Below, one piece after another: positions 35,624 to 46,033 of a stretch of DNA of 64,000 bases. Below the pieces are notes generated by a model, which was not told where the DNA came from, ran no database searches, and saw nothing but the letters and a program-made list of their open reading frames with translations. Within the stretch, counting starts at the first letter, position 1. Each line of letters starts with the position of its first letter. Position numbers and translations under genes: made by a program. The stretch is taken from the NCBI RefSeq assembly GCF_002865645.1, contig NW_020194554.1, positions 1,426,001-1,490,000 on the forward strand, in the 5' to 3' direction. This stretch comes from Hyaloscypha bicolor E. Taxonomy: Eukaryota > Ascomycota > Leotiomycetes > Helotiales > Hyaloscyphaceae.

Positions 35624-36467
35624 ATGGTGAGGACGAACCCCTGCAAAGGCTTCCCCCAATCTACTAATACCCCATCTAGGCACGGAATTCAGAAAAAGCC
35701 CAGTCGATGCTGTTCCGCTTCCGCGAAGCGCAAGCAGCAGACCTGGGAATCATTGATGCCGGACGAACTCGCCGACCAAAGATGATCACTGAAGTGACAT
35801 CTATCCCCAACTGCGAAAAGTGGCGAGGCCAAGTTCTGAAAGAGATCTCGCGCAAAGTTAGCAAGATTCAAGATCCCAGTTTGAGTGACTTCATGATCAG
35901 AGATTTGAACGATGAGATCAACAAGGCGATGCGGGAGAAGCATATGTGGGAGGTACAGATTAGGAATTTGGGGGGTCCGAATTATATGCGTGGTGGTGGA
36001 AAGGTGTATGATGAAGAAGGCAGGGAGATTCCAGGCAGCGGGAAGGGATACAGGTGCGTTGTGATGGGAGATTTGGTATTGAACGCGAGCTGACTGGCAG
36101 TTTTAGATACTTCGGGCGAGCGAGAGAATTGCCAGGAGTCAAGGAGATGTTTGAGGCCGCAACGCAGAAACCTCGAGAGGACAAGCCTCTGGATTCGAGA
36201 ACAGATTTACGGAAGCAGGTCGATGCCTCATATTACGGCTACAATCTGGACGAAGAGGATGGCACGTTGTTGGAGTATGAGATCCAGAAGGAGAAAGAGG
36301 CTTTTAACAATTTGTTGGCTGGGAAAGATAGCAAAGCGCCGAAAGGTTGGGAGCCGTTACCTGGAGATGCTGGCGATGGAGAGGGTTGGAGATTACCTAC
36401 GAGTGAGGAAGTACAAGAAGAATTGGTTGAGAGGAGACGGCGGAGATTGCTTGACAAGCTTGGTTAG
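35624..36467 (+). CDS. ISY1: pre-mRNA splicing factor Isy1
   Basis: Component of the Prp19-associated (NineTeen) complex of the spliceosome; in yeast it helps stabilise the first catalytic step. The first coding exon is the ATG alone (35624-35626). The intron 35627-35679 has a textbook CTACTAATAC branch site; then exons 35680-36053 and 36107-36467. The product is 245 residues starting MARNSEKAQSMLFRFREAQA, the invariant Isy1 N terminus. Conserved blocks are EKWRGQVLKEISRKVSKIQD, IRDLNDEINKAMREKHMWE and IRNLGGPNY, then RYFGRARELPGVKEMF after intron 2. The C-terminal part is acidic, then basic. The length is normal for fungi. Nuclear location follows from function. Confidence 0.93.
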
Positions 36468-39043
36468 CCTGACTATATCTCAGCCCACAATTGAAGGGCC
36501 ACACAGCCATGACCAAGAATGCAGCAGCATCTGTCTTTTTCATGAAGTTTAGCAATCTGGTTTCCAGAGAGCAATGTTTTGCAGGTTTCTCTCAAGTATG
36601 TTCCTTCTGTTCTGCTTCAAGACACAAAAGATTGAGAGTGCAAATACCTCAAACGTTTACTCCTTTCAAGAATAAGGACGTCACATTGCCCATTTAAAAC
36701 TTTGGCATTCTTTCCCGTCAACTCTTTGAAATTAATCTTTACACTGGCCTTATGCACTTTAACAAGTAACAAAATATAGGCAAACAATCCGTGATGCCAG
36801 CAGACCTGCAAGAAATTCCAAATAAGCATGCTCTATTCAGAGGGACTGCGAATTTGTATACGACAGGGCTGGTTGCAATGGCACCATAGTAGGAGAGTAT
36901 CTAATAGAGATAGTCGTGTGCATCTCGTTTCAAGTCAATGAGAGATCAAAGGAACCTGTGGGAGCGCTGCTTGTTCAGCGATCGCATGAAGTAGCATATC
37001 ATAACTAAGTCCCGAAGTCTTGACAAATCATCTGCCAGCACTAACATCCACTTGAGAGGAGGCTCTCAGCGCAGCAGCCTAGAAGGAGGATATCCAGCAG
37101 AGAGACTCATGAAGGAAGCAGAATTTGTACTTGAATTCTCAACAAAGTCCAAAGTAGGACTAAGTTTATGGTCATATCATTTGGGATTTCAAGTCGTGGG
37201 CATACCCAGTTCAGTATCACTCACACCCAGAGGGCCCAATTCTCCTTGGGATCTTTTTCTTCACACAAGCGTTTCAAACACTGCCTCTGTCATGTCTCAT
37301 TTCTCCTAGTAGAACTGTAAGAAATTAGGTGCTGCTTCCAGAGGGTTAGAGTTGAACATGAGCGACCCCCATCGATTGATCCTAATGTACCTGACCAACC
37401 ACAACGCCAATCTCCCAGATGCGGCGCTCAACCCATGGCAAGCGCCTCCGTATCGGGTTGGGCAGCCTATAACTGGTAGACCCACTGGCATCTCGATGTA
37501 AAGAGCGTAACAGGCCACGAGCATGAGGATATCTCAGATGCAAATCACAGGTCTTAACTCCTCGATATTGCAGAGACCCTTTCACGAAACTAACACGAGT
37601 ATGCAGTGATATATGTGGAAATTGCACCAATTTCCTGCGCCTCAACTACCTAATCGACGCATATTTTTGACTGATAAGAAAGAAATGAAGCAACTACCAT
37701 ACACTTCCCGCTTAAACACAACTACTCTGTTATACCACTAGAAAATGAGGTAAAGAAGTCGGCCTCGTGGAACAGAGGCCGTTGATGATAGTTTTGGGAC
37801 TCTTGGAAAACTCAAATGCAGATGTCAGGCTCTGTAGCTGCTGGCTCTTAAGGCGCAGCACCATGTCTTAAACTTAAGAACCCAACCCTCCTCCGTGATG
37901 GTTTATTGGGACATGATTCTCCACCAAGTTGGCAATGCTATGCCACCGTTGACCTCTTCTTCCGCTGCCAGCTCTAGAAACCTCGTCTCCTTGGGCGCAA
38001 GGCACACACCGCTTAACTCAAGGTCCAGCTGTTTCTTCCAAAGCGGAACTTACCTTCAGGCGTGCGCGCCCGCAGATTTCTTATTCCGGGGATGTGATTT
38101 GATGATACAGGGACGATTCAGGATGCAGCCTTCTCCTGATCCATAACTTACTTTCAGCTGCAGAAGAAAAAGAAATTCAGCCTTGTGTAACCTCACTTTC
38201 CTGACGAGGCTCTCCCTTTTCCGTTTGGATCACATGGCTGCGCCACAAAGCCACGTTTTCCCATCGGGAACATCTGCATGTCTCAGAGACCGAGGTTTTC
38301 GTGCATTTCTGCGTCATGAAGCATGGCGGCCCGGATCCCGCTCTTTGGAAAAGGGAATTTGTGGGGTCGATCGACATGTCATGGGTGCTGGAGAGTCTGC
38401 CCCGTGGTTCACCCACACTAAATGGCGGCTCGGACTGCTGTCAAGTTGAAGACTTGTGTGCCCGCCACATCAGACGATCTCACGTTCTATGGCCGCCTCT
38501 GTTTTTCGCTTGGTGTTGACTGCACTGCCTCGCTGTCAGAGGGCATTCTGCTTTCCCCCTACTTGCAGACTGGTGGCCACAATCTAGTGCTGATTCAATA
38601 GCATCTGACTTTTAAAGCGTCAGCTGAAGGCCGGGGAGGTCCAGCCGCTCTTGCTCTCTCACTTTCATTTGCCGGTTCGATAGTGGCTTCCAACAAGCCA
38701 ATCTTTACTGGGGAGCGTCATTCTAAAACTATCCTTGTATTACATTGCAAAAGAGCAGGCTGCATTCAGAGGTGCCCACCAATCCAGTACCTTTGCGCCC
38801 GCCATACTTCTTGCGGATATCTCCACCTAATGGTCCCGTTGGGTATCTAGAAAGACATTGGGAAACGCCGTGACAGAACCAGTCCACGAAGGACACGATA
38901 CTCCTCCTGCTTGAAAGCCATGCTGTCTGTTATCGTTGGTGTGTTGCAAAAGATGTGGTGCCCGATGTGTGGCTGTGAAGCTCATGAGATCAAACGAGGT
39001 GGCACCTTATTTGCCTCTTGCGGGAGCCAGCCAAGCAAGAAGG
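36468..39043. other. intergenic, 2.6 kb
   Basis: Only short scattered frames on both strands; none has a domain, intron signals linking it to others or a good start context. No repeat array was seen. This is the longest apparently empty stretch outside the transposon region. Confidence 0.45.
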
Positions 39044-39859
39044 TTAAGATGCTGATTTGATCTTCGTCAAAGGCTGGGCCCCGTTGCGACCATTCAGTGA
39101 AGCCATGTCCTTGATGTGCGTAGACTGAGGTCGCGGCGAAAGAACGTATATGAATTTGATCTGGCCAAGCATTCTCCGAACTCTGATGCGAATTCCCAGT
39201 TGAGTTAACCGGACAGTGCGAATCAACTTCACATCTCGTATTGAAGATTCTGGGATTTCGTCTTTCACAACGACAACTTGCGGGTTATCATGTACAGACG
39301 AATCCGAAGAAGGCCTTCTTTCGAAGTAAATGTGTAGTCGGTCAGACCACCAGTGGAAGGGGGGAAGTTCGGCTTGGATATAGTCCTCGTCTGGAGAACT
39401 ATTAGCTATGCCTGTATTTGAATGATGTAACACAGTACCTTTCATACTGCGTCTTTGGCGAACTGTCAGCTCGTTGTCAGAAGCGCTGTAGACCACTACT
39501 GTTTGGTCATGATCTACCGACATCGTTGTTGCTCGACTGGAATGCGTCTCGTCCGTCTGCCTTCTGCTGTCGCCTTTGGAAGGAGCAATGATAATATTCT
39601 CGGCTTTGAGTCTTTGTATCTCAGCTTTCTGCTCCGTGCCGAGTTTTTGAAGGTTGACTGATATTCCAAGAAGCGCATCCGCATTCCCTCGATATTTCTC
39701 CAGATCAGTCTCGAGCAAGTCCTCGGACTGGCCATGGCCGTTGATCAAGGGCAGATCTGCCACGGCTGGAGCATGACCGTCGGCCCCTTGACTTGAACCT
39801 GAAACGGCAGATCCATTGCTATTGTGATGCGCGTGAGTTTCGAGAGTTTGAGCTGCCAT
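39044..39859 (-). CDS. hypothetical protein with a frame-neutral possible intron
   Basis: Reading from the ATG at 39859 gives 271 residues. The first 60 are Gly/Ser/His-rich and hydrophilic. A short helix follows (ALLGISVNLQKLGTEQKAEIQRLKAE) with coiled-coil character. The C-terminal half has alternating hydrophobic strands (FHWWSDRLHIYFERR, PQVVVVKDEIPESSIRDV, IRIRVRRMLGQIKFIYVL). A segment at 39391-39438 has GT and AG ends and a GCTAATA branch-like site, is 48 nt long and has no stop, so both spliced and unspliced forms are readable. I do not recognise the family. No membrane helix. Confidence 0.6.
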   Translation of the reverse strand: MAAQTLETHAHHNSNGSAVSGSSQGADGHAPAVADLPLINGHGQSEDLLETDLEKYRGNADALLGISVNLQKLGTEQKAEIQRLKAENIIIAPSKGDSRRQTDETHSSRATTMSVDHDQTVVVYSASDNELTVRQRRSMKGTVLHHSNTGIANSSPDEDYIQAELPPFHWWSDRLHIYFERRPSSDSSVHDNPQVVVVKDEIPESSIRDVKLIRTVRLTQLGIRIRVRRMLGQIKFIYVLSPRPQSTHIKDMASLNGRNGAQPLTKIKSAS

Positions 39860-40822
39860 AGTTGAAGATTAGACTGCTGAAATGAGGACAACGATGGGGA
39901 AAGCCGCAACAAAGTCAAAGAGGCTATATAGAGGGGAACTCAAGAAGAACTTTGTTCTTTATCCCAGAGCAGAGTGAAGAACTGCCTTGCCAAATGCCGT
40001 ACGTTCCGCATTGTGGGGCGTTCCAGCACACCCTTTCACTGACTGGAAATGTTTCAGGGTGAGTGCATTCCGATGAGAAGAGGGATTCCAAAGACATGAC
40101 AGTAAGGACGGTGGAGCCACAAGATCTGCAGAACTTGAGCAGCCCACCTTTGAAATTCTTCCCGCCAGAAACCCTTTCCGCTTAGTACTAGTAGAACATC
40201 TGACCAATTGCCCGTGATACTCAGCCGTCTGCGCGACATGATACTGTACGAGCATCATTGGTCACCTGCATGGTGGCTTGCAGAAGCATTTTCAGCTCTG
40301 CTTGCTTTTTCCGAAGAGGTCGGGCCTCAGCCTTCCCACTGTGTACAACAAGCCAAAATTTCTCGTTACAGTAGTAATGTACTGACTGTACTACTCACGA
40401 AAATCAAGACTGGCTCTTGTGTTAGACTGGTGATTACAGTTAAGATTAGTTTGATGAACTTGACATTACAATGAAGCCCGTCTCAAACTTGGAAAGCCCG
40501 GCTCGATAGATGCTCAAATCCAGACGACTCCTTTCAAGCAGCCACAGAATCATGGGTACCCTCCATCCAGGCCGGCGTGAGACAGCATTCCTCTTTTGGA
40601 CAGTTAATTGCTTCTCCAGGAGTGCGCAATCCATATGCTCTGCCGCAAATTTGAGACCTCCCCACCGCAGCCGCGTGTGGCTGGCGGTAGCAACAAGAGA
40701 GGCTCAGGAAGCCTTGCGACGAAATGGGACACGGTGGGGTGTGGCAAGTCTCACTGCTCGGATTGCCTCTGAGCCTTTAATAGCAGGCAGTAAGATGATT
40801 GTCCTCTTCCATACAAGGTTCG
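39860..40822. other. intergenic, divergent promoters
   Basis: Divergent upstream region of the 39044 and 40823 genes. Short frames on both strands have no domain. No repeat is seen. Confidence 0.45.
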
Positions 40823-42731
40823 ATGAGCAGCAAAGCGAGAATGGCGGCTCCTGGAGTCGGACCGCGAGATCTTATCCGCCGAGTCAGTGCGGACTCGAAT
40901 GTTGAAACAACTGTCGATTCGGCTCAAGGAATGTTGATGGCGAGCGAGTTAGGGACGCCAATCCAAGAAGCGCAATCATCGACTATCGACTCCGACGCAC
41001 ACCCGCAAGATGAGCCGGCTCTCCTGTTGGAACCATTCGTAGTTCCCCCGAGCTGGCTGCAGAAGAGTCTACTTTCTTTTGGTTAGTGTGTCATTTGAGC
41101 TACCGGCATGCCTTGGCTGATATCATTTCAGATGGAGGAGGAATTCGAGGATATGCCAGTTTGCTCATGCTTAGGGCGCTGATGGTACACATTGGCCGTA
41201 TTGAACTCGGACATACTAAACCGCATAACTCAAGCTATCAGCCATGCGAAAGGCCGGAGTCCCCGAAACTGAAAACTCGGGCCACTGATATCGATGAAAG
41301 CTCTCTCATTGAGTATCTGCCTTGCCATTACTTTGGTAATTACTTTCCCAATCAAATCTCTTCAGTGTTAATGATGCTAGACTATATTGCCGGTACAAGT
41401 ACGGGAGGGTAGGTTATTGAATGGAGCCTGTAGAAGAGATTTGAGCTAACAGTGCTAAAGACTTATTGCAACTATGCTGTCTCGGTGGCGAATGTCGGTC
41501 AAAGAATGCATCACACAGTACGAAATTGTTGGTAGCAGGGTGTTTAATACCAAGTGGCGTCTCAGCGTCCTTGGGTTTCCCAGATCGAAGCATAGCAAAA
41601 AGCCCTTGAAAGCAGCTATAAAGTCGCTTGCGGACGAGAAGACGGTGACGATTCCCGGGCAATCTCCAACGTCAGAGTTTGAGTACGGAAAGTTCCCGGC
41701 ACCTCCAGATCTGTGTCGCACGTAAGTAGAAAGGTCGCAGGAAGTATTAGATTGACAAGCACTGACCTGCGTCCAGTATTGTCTTTGCAATTCGAAAAGG
41801 CAAAACTACAAGAAATCCCAATGAGTCTACCAAAAAGGCTAGACCTGCAGATGGCACATACTTGTTCAGATCGTATAAGCCCGTTCCGATTGATCCGTAC
41901 AATCCACCCCGGAACTATGGAGTAGACATAAATATCAAAATTTGGAAGGTATGCCGCGCTACCACAGCAGCTCCGTCTTATTTTGATTCTCAGAGAATCG
42001 GCGACGACGAATTTTGTGATGGCGGAGCCGGGGTAAACAACCCGACTGCGGAAGCTCTAGAAGAAATGTTCCGCCTCCACAAAACCAATGTTGAAATTGC
42101 AGCGAGCTTTGGAACCGGAAGATGGTGGCCACCATCCATGTTCAGAGAGGGAAACAACAAAGGAGTAGGCAGACTGCATATCGGAACAGCACTGGGACAA
42201 GTTCATCGACTTCTGAAGAATGCCAAGGGAGCACTTACGGATTCCCAGACGACACACCATCATATCCAGAATACGGCACGCCTCTTGGAGGATACTGACA
42301 AAGCGTTCAAATACTACCGATTCAACGTTGAAGAGCGTCTCGGGAAAGTTAAAATGGATGAATGGAAAGATCGGAGGGACGATGGTGACGGTGGAAAGTG
42401 CAGTACGTTGGAATACATAAAAAAGTGCACCGACGAGGAATTAAGCAAGGAAGAAGTACAGGCGCAACTGGAAGCGTTAGCAACTATACTTGTTGCACAA
42501 AGAAGAAAGAGAATAACAGACGACCCGGATATGTGGGCGCGATTTGCCACTTGTGTTCGATACAAGTGTGTTGCTGATAATTGTCGAGTCGATGGCAAGA
42601 TTAGTTATTTCAGTCTTCGCAGAGAATTGAGACAACATCTCCTCACGGTGCATAGCACACCGCCACAATCGATGGAAGCCGAGCTTGACCAACGTCGACA
42701 ATGGCCAGACTTTCCTACAGGTCCTTTCTGA
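40823..42731 (+). CDS. patatin-like phospholipase with C-terminal Cys/His motif
   Basis: Lipid acyl hydrolase with a Ser-Asp dyad. Exons 40823-41081, 41132-41408, 41461-41721 and 41777-42731; the introns are 50-55 nt and all phases fit. The product is 583 residues. The oxyanion loop DGGGIRG (87-93) forms across intron 1. The nucleophile elbow GTSTGG (Ser176) forms across intron 2. The catalytic Asp is in CDGGAGVNNP (Asp347), with ATTAAPSYF just before, as in the family. The C-terminal part is charged and helical, and contains YKCVADNC then RQHLLTVHS, a C-x4-C/H-x4-H pattern like a single zinc finger. No signal peptide or membrane segment, so probably a cytosolic or membrane-peripheral enzyme. 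The substrate is unknown. Confidence 0.87.
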
Positions 42732-43277
42732 TGTAAGATGTTTGTGGATGAGGTCGAACTGCGGGGAACGAGAGCAGCTTCTTATGGAAGCAAGGTGTCT
42801 TCTGTTCTGACTTGATTTGAGCATATTTTTTCTGTTTGTATTGAATTAGATACCCTGAATTGCGAATGTATGTGAGAAGAACTCACTGGATAATGTTTGG
42901 TGGAATACCACGATTCAAACCGTATATAGATTCATTTGAGTGGCGATGATAACAAAAGTTTGCTGCAAGCGTACTTCCTCGAAAATCTCATTCGGGCTCT
43001 TCCTGCGAGACTTTGCCCGAAGGCTGTTGAGGGTATGATGTCTGTCAAGCGTTCCTCCCTTATCAACGTCGCCGGTTACTTTACTGGCCGTACCTGGATA
43101 GGCTAAGGAGCCTTGTTGTTCATCTTCGTACTAAGCAGTGTACCGATCATCTACCACTCTGGTAGATATACTAAGGAGCATAATATCATTCCCTCTTTCA
43201 ACGATACCCAGATTCTTCGCTTTCTTTGCGCCTGCGCCACTAGCGCGTTAGTGAATCTGAAAGAGCAAGTCCTCGAA
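42732..43277. other. intergenic, contains an orphan coding-like stretch
   Basis: A + strand frame at about 42960-43105 reads with coding-like composition (AYFLENLIRALPARLCPKAV, then INVAGYFTGRTWIG) and stops. It has no obvious start and no recognised family. It may be a fragment of a lost gene or element. Confidence 0.35.
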
Positions 43278-44401
43278 TCACGCCGCTTCGGCTTGTCGTG
43301 CTTTTCCCCGTGCTCTCTGTGCATTCTTTGCCTGCTTCCTCGCCTGACTGAGACTTAATCCAACTTCCTCCCGCATCCTCTTCTCTAAGCCATCTTTCTC
43401 AACCTCGTCCAGCACGAACGTGCCCAAATGTCCCTGTCGCCACTTCTGAATAACCCACAGCGCCGATGCATCCAAGTCCGGAATCCCGCCTTTTCCCAAG
43501 CGTCCAGTCTTCCTCGAAACCGCTTCCAAAAACTCCACAACGTCATTCGTCGGCCCACAGAACTCCTTATACAACGCCTCTCCACCCTGCTGCTTATTAA
43601 TATGAAACAGCAGATAATCACACAGCGTGACCGGGGCAATAATCGTATCTTTCACACTCCCCACCAACGCCAGCTTCATCATTGCCTCCGCATCCGGTAC
43701 AAATGGCACAAATACACCCGGCGTATCAACCAAATACACCCCTTCAGTCCCTTTCTCTTCATCCTTATCCACAATCTTCACTCCGCTGGCAATCTTCCTC
43801 GTCACGCCAGGTTGAGCCCCAGTATACGCTGCCTTCGCCTTATGTACCCCCGCCATCCTCAACGCGTTTAACAACGACGATTTTCCCACATTCGGCATAC
43901 CCACAACCAAGATCCTTGATCCGAGGAGGGAATATCGGGAAGCAGCGTGGTCTTTCGCAAAATTGAGGACAGTCTTGATGTCCTTCTTCGATTTGTGGTC
44001 CGTGAAGAGTGTAGGATGTGGAGCGTGCCAGGCGCGGATGATTTCTTCCCTCTGCCAATGTTCATATTAGCTTCCACTCGATTATCAAAGCCAACTCTGG
44101 CTAGAACAGAATAAAGATCGAGAAGCTGAATTGAACAAACCCTCTGATCAGAAGCCAGGTCCTTACTCCCTAAATCCCTCTTCGTATAGATAATCAATCT
44201 CTCCCTTCCCGCAAGGCTCTGCTCAAACAGCGGGTTCCGCGATGTGAGCGGCACGCGGTAGTCGCGACATTCGATGATGAGGTCGATGGAGCTGAGCATC
44301 GTTTTCATCTTCGAAAGGCCGGCGGCATGGTGGCCGAGAAAGTAGGAGCGCGGGAGGGAGAGCTGGGAGGGGAAGGTGGCGCGCGGGAGGAAGCTCGCCA
44401 T
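43278..44401 (-). CDS. MTG1: mitochondrial ribosome-associated GTPase Mtg1
   Basis: Circularly permuted GTPase of the YlqF/Mtg1 family, needed for assembly of the large mitochondrial ribosomal subunit. Exons 44141-44401 and 43278-44051, with the intron 44052-44140 in phase 0; 344 residues. The permuted order is visible: G4 (TKRD) first, then G1 (GMPNVGKSSLLN), a G2-type region (GAQPGVTRKI) and G3 (DTPGV). The N terminus MASFLPRATFPSQLSLPRSYF is basic, Ser/Leu-rich and lacks acids, like a mitochondrial targeting signal. The C-terminal tail is Lys/Arg/Ala-rich. The length is typical. Orthology is secure from the G-motif order plus HHAAGLSKMK, the usual family start. Confidence 0.92.
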
Positions 44402-44924
44402 GATTGATGGTGGGCGTGGTGCTATCGATGTCCCTTTGCTGATGTTGATTGAGTAAGGACGAGGCTGAGGTTGCGAAATTTTGAGGTTCGAGCTAGGCGA
44501 GGCGTTCGCTAATTTTCAGGGGCCGATCGCTAACGAGGGGTAGCTCGTGAGAACGACACAGGTGAGACCCCTGTCATTTATCTTCAACATGATCTCAACC
44601 TTGCAATATACAGTCTACAGAAAACATGTATTTTTCACTATCAAAGCTTCAAGAACGGCTTCGAGTGTTCTAAAATTTGCATTCTTAGCTTGTCCGTTTT
44701 CCCTTGCGCCCAAACTTCACACGTATCATTTAATCACCGGCCCGAACAGGCTTTTCAGTCTTGACAAGAGCTCGGCGTGCAACTATTTTTATGCACGTGC
44801 CAGATTGGCGATAGCGAACTCGTTATCAAGAGAGAAAATAGGCAGCCCATAGTTGCCAAGCTGATAGGGAAGATAAAATGCATCTTTCAATGCGGTCGGT
44901 CCTATGTTTCGACGAGGATGAAGT
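44402..44924. other. intergenic, promoter of MTG1
   Basis: Upstream of MTG1 on the minus strand and upstream of the BOR1 relic on the plus strand. N-terminal BOR1 codons may be hidden here in decayed form (an ASFNAVGPMF-like frame at about 44880), but I cannot support them. Confidence 0.4.
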
Positions 44925-45708
44925 GGGGGACCATTGAGGTGGTGTTTAGTGCGGGATTATGTGGGAATATATTTTCACTGTAAGTCGAAACTTTAGACAG
45001 GAAAGTGTTGCTGACTATAATCAATTTTCCATACAACAGCCAACTATTCTGGGAGTTACGGGACAATTTTCTAATTTGGCTGAGAGCATGTATTCGTTGT
45101 GTCAAGACTCATTTCATATGAGTACAACCCCAGGCAGGAAATCAATGCTGAAGATACGTAGGTAGACTTCCTCTCCGTCATGGCATGGCTTCTCATCTCA
45201 GCCGATTGGATATACCTTCTCGTCGCCATATTCAATGATCATGACTGGGCGATGGAATAGTTTACCACATTCAGCGCAGACATCTTCTCCCTTCTCAACA
45301 GCGTCATCTATTTCCAATTTTCCACAAAGCAGTTCAAGAACTCCAACAGAATCACGAAGCTGTCTCCTTTGCTTCATTTCTATACTCCGTCATTGGAGCG
45401 GTAGGAACTTTCCTCTTGGCAGTCGTCCTCTGAACGACCAACTCGTAGAGACCTCTTTCCACCGTTAGATCCCGTTTAGGACTCAGCGAGTACGCTGCAG
45501 TAATTTCCATCATTCTTTTCATCTGGATGCTACACAACGGAGAGCTCGCTGCACTGGATAAGCAAACACTTGTAGTCCAAACCTCTTTTCGGCCGTCAAG
45601 TCCAGATCGGGCTGTTTTTTTTTTCGTACAGTTCTGGAGATTACCAGTGGAGTGGATCATTCTCTCTATAATACCGGGAGTGGCTATCATTATCACTTCT
45701 TTATATTG
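44925..45708 (+). pseudogene. BOR1-like borate/bicarbonate transporter relic, 5' part
   Basis: A broken SLC4/BOR1-type transporter reads through several frames. MKWGTIEVVFSAGLCGNIFS is followed by a possible intron, then QPTILGVTGQFSNL (family: QPL.IVGVTGP), DFLSVMAWLLISADWIYLLV then AIFND (family: AIFNAC), FTTFSADIFSLLNSVIYFQ, QTSFRPSSPDR and VEWIILSIIPGVAIIITSLY. Stops (for example a TAG after DHDWAME) and frameshifts prove decay. It ends abruptly at the left end of the Helitron. The matching 3' part resumes at 53323. BOR1 proteins export borate or bicarbonate at the plasma membrane. Confidence 0.75.
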
Positions 45709-45980
45709 AGCTACGTTCGGACCACCCTTAACCGGTTGGCTCCCGGAACTCCTGGAAAAAAACTGGTCACGTGAGGAACACCAGAATCGCCCCCTTCTAG
45801 GGAATCGCGCATCGGAACGCGATTACGTCTAAATCCTTAGAGCTTAGCTTAGGATTATAGAGAGAATACTCGAGTACCTTTCTCTATATTTTAGTAGTTC
45901 TGAGATACAAGGGGCTTTTATTATAATTTTTTAAAGCTCGGGGGAAAATCTAAAGCTAGCGGTTCCGTAGAAGGCGCTAA
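45709..45980 (+). repeat. left terminal/subterminal repeat, copy A
   Basis: About 260 bp that recurs at 50797-51030, both starting CTACGTTC and including GGTCACGTGAGGAACACCA and TCGCGCATCGGAACGCGATT. At matched sites copy A has TA where copy B has CA or TG (CTTAGC against CTCAGC, TAGTAG against TAGTGG), so copy A carries the RIP-type change. Confidence 0.85.
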
Positions 45981-46033
45981 GAAAAGAAATCCTGACCTTA
46001 TATTACTTTTCTCTCTTTCTTCTCTTTATTACT

